DNA of 64,000 nt. Source: an uncultured Clostridia bacterium. Lineage in GTDB: Bacteria > Bacillota > Clostridia > Oscillospirales > Acutalibacteraceae. The notes beneath the pieces were generated by a model that was not told the origin of the DNA, did no database searches, and saw only the letters and a list, made by a program, of their open reading frames with translations. The stretch is taken from contig CANQJS010000001.1 of the NCBI GenBank assembly GCA_947624285.1, positions 62,001 through 126,000 of the forward strand. Reading direction: 5' to 3'. Positions 63,584-64,000 of this stretch are shown piece by piece (the stretch's first letter is position 1; each line of letters opens with the position of its first letter). A program made the position numbers and the translations under genes.

Positions 63584-63617
63584 AAAAGACCGGCTTGCCG
63601 TTAAAGCAGGTCGGTCT
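63582..63617 (-). terminator. Terminator of hydF (minus strand)
   Basis: AGACCGACCTGC and GCAAGCCGGTCT pair over 12 bp, including G-U pairs, and are followed on the minus strand by TTTTTCATTT. It lies between the converging ends of sigG and hydF. Confidence 0.6.
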
Positions 63618-63639
63618 GCGATTACATATATTCCGCCGG

Positions 63640-64000
63640 TCAGTTTTCTCCGAAAATATCGGGAAACAGCGCGGCGCTTCTTTTCAAAATTCCGTTCATA
63701 TAAGCAATGAGCGTTCCGTAATTTGTAAAGGGCACGCCCTGATCCTCTGCTGTTTTTTGCCGATAAAGCACTTCCCTTTCATTTAGCATACAGCCGCCGC
63801 AATGAACGACGAGAGAATACCTTGAAAGCTCATCGGGGAATTCACCTCCGGAAGTAAATTCAAATTCAAGGCTTTTCCCCGTATGCTTTTTTATCCAATT
63901 CGGCAGCTTTACCGTGCCTATATCCTCGCACTGCCTGTGGTGAGTACAGCCCTCCGAAATAAGAACGATATCGCCGTCTTTGAGATTTTCGATTTCAAGC
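63640..64000 (-). CDS. hydF: [FeFe] hydrogenase maturation GTPase HydF (C-terminal part)
   Basis: The minus-strand frame gives 119 residues to TGA, continuing past the right edge. It holds the HydF cluster-binding ligands EGCTHHRQCEDIG (Cys-His block) and HCGGCML (CxxC), which are specific for the 4Fe-4S site that carries the 2Fe precursor for the H-cluster. It ends LKRSAALFPDIFGEN. This shows that the organism makes an [FeFe]-hydrogenase and supports an anaerobic, hydrogen-producing life. HydE and HydG genes are not in the window. The ORF track misses it because its start lies outside. Confidence 0.93.
   Translation of the reverse strand, partial: LEIENLKDGDIVLISEGCTHHRQCEDIGTVKLPNWIKKHTGKSLEFEFTSGGEFPDELSRYSLVVHCGGCMLNEREVLYRQKTAEDQGVPFTNYGTLIAYMNGILKRSAALFPDIFGEN

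Overview
The window looks like the chromosome of an anaerobic, endospore-forming Clostridia member, most likely in the Oscillospiraceae/Ruminococcaceae. It carries a complete spoIIIAA-AH operon, sigG, a C-terminal piece of the [FeFe]-hydrogenase maturase gene hydF, addAB instead of recBCD, and the Gram-positive gene order yqhY-nusB-...-xseAB-ispA-dxs-tlyA-nadK-argR-recN. Most genes lie on the minus strand in long overlapping runs with strong Shine-Dalgarno sites. TTG and GTG starts are fairly common. I see no rRNA, tRNA, CRISPR array, transposase or integrase.

Region 1 (1-9.1 kb, minus) holds a U32 peptidase (partial), mltG, 5-formyl-THF cyclo-ligase, a DJ-1/PfpI protein, a GNAT, a DUF2156 protein, a thymidylate-kinase-like protein, UPF0291, rpoD, dnaG and dgt. 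It is a macromolecular-synthesis operon with cell-wall and housekeeping genes downstream. Region 2 (9.2-28.4 kb) has a plus-strand metallophosphoesterase, then minus-strand yigZ, rpmE, addA/addB, a phosphohexomutase, DUF2461, an aluminium-resistance/methionine-gamma-lyase-family PLP enzyme, a GNAT, two tandem M42 aminopeptidases, murD, an unknown membrane protein and ligA. Region 3 (28.4-31.9 kb) is a two-gene carbohydrate unit: a GH31 alpha-glycosidase and a five-bladed-propeller glycosidase-like protein, with its own promoter and terminator.

Region 4 (31.9-41.4 kb) is an accessory island and the least conventional part. Minus-strand genes encode an ECF sigma factor, a DUF4367 membrane protein (probable anti-sigma) and a small secreted protein. 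After an AT-rich 645-bp gap with decayed repeat remnants, the plus strand has a small secreted-protein gene whose natural ATG is followed at once by TAA. A terminator-like hairpin comes next, then a lipoprotein, three tandem paralogous single-pass membrane proteins, an internally duplicated ABC permease and its ATPase. The three paralogues are nearly identical at both ends and differ in the middle. I read this as an uncharacterised envelope-sensing/ABC-export or self-protection module. That function is inferred, not shown.

Region 5 (41.4-57.9 kb, minus) is tyrS-recN-argR-nadK-tlyA-dxs-ispA-xseB-xseA-flavodoxin-TsaD-like-nusB-yqhY and then spoIIIAH-AA. It links isoprenoid synthesis, DNA repair and the forespore-mother cell channel complex, as in Bacillus, but tyrS follows recN where spoIVB and spo0A usually lie. 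Region 6 (58.2-64 kb) has, on the plus strand, a GtrA-like/YfhO fusion, an unusually long PRPP synthetase behind palindrome-bearing promoters, and sigG. The hydF 3' end converges on sigG from the right edge.
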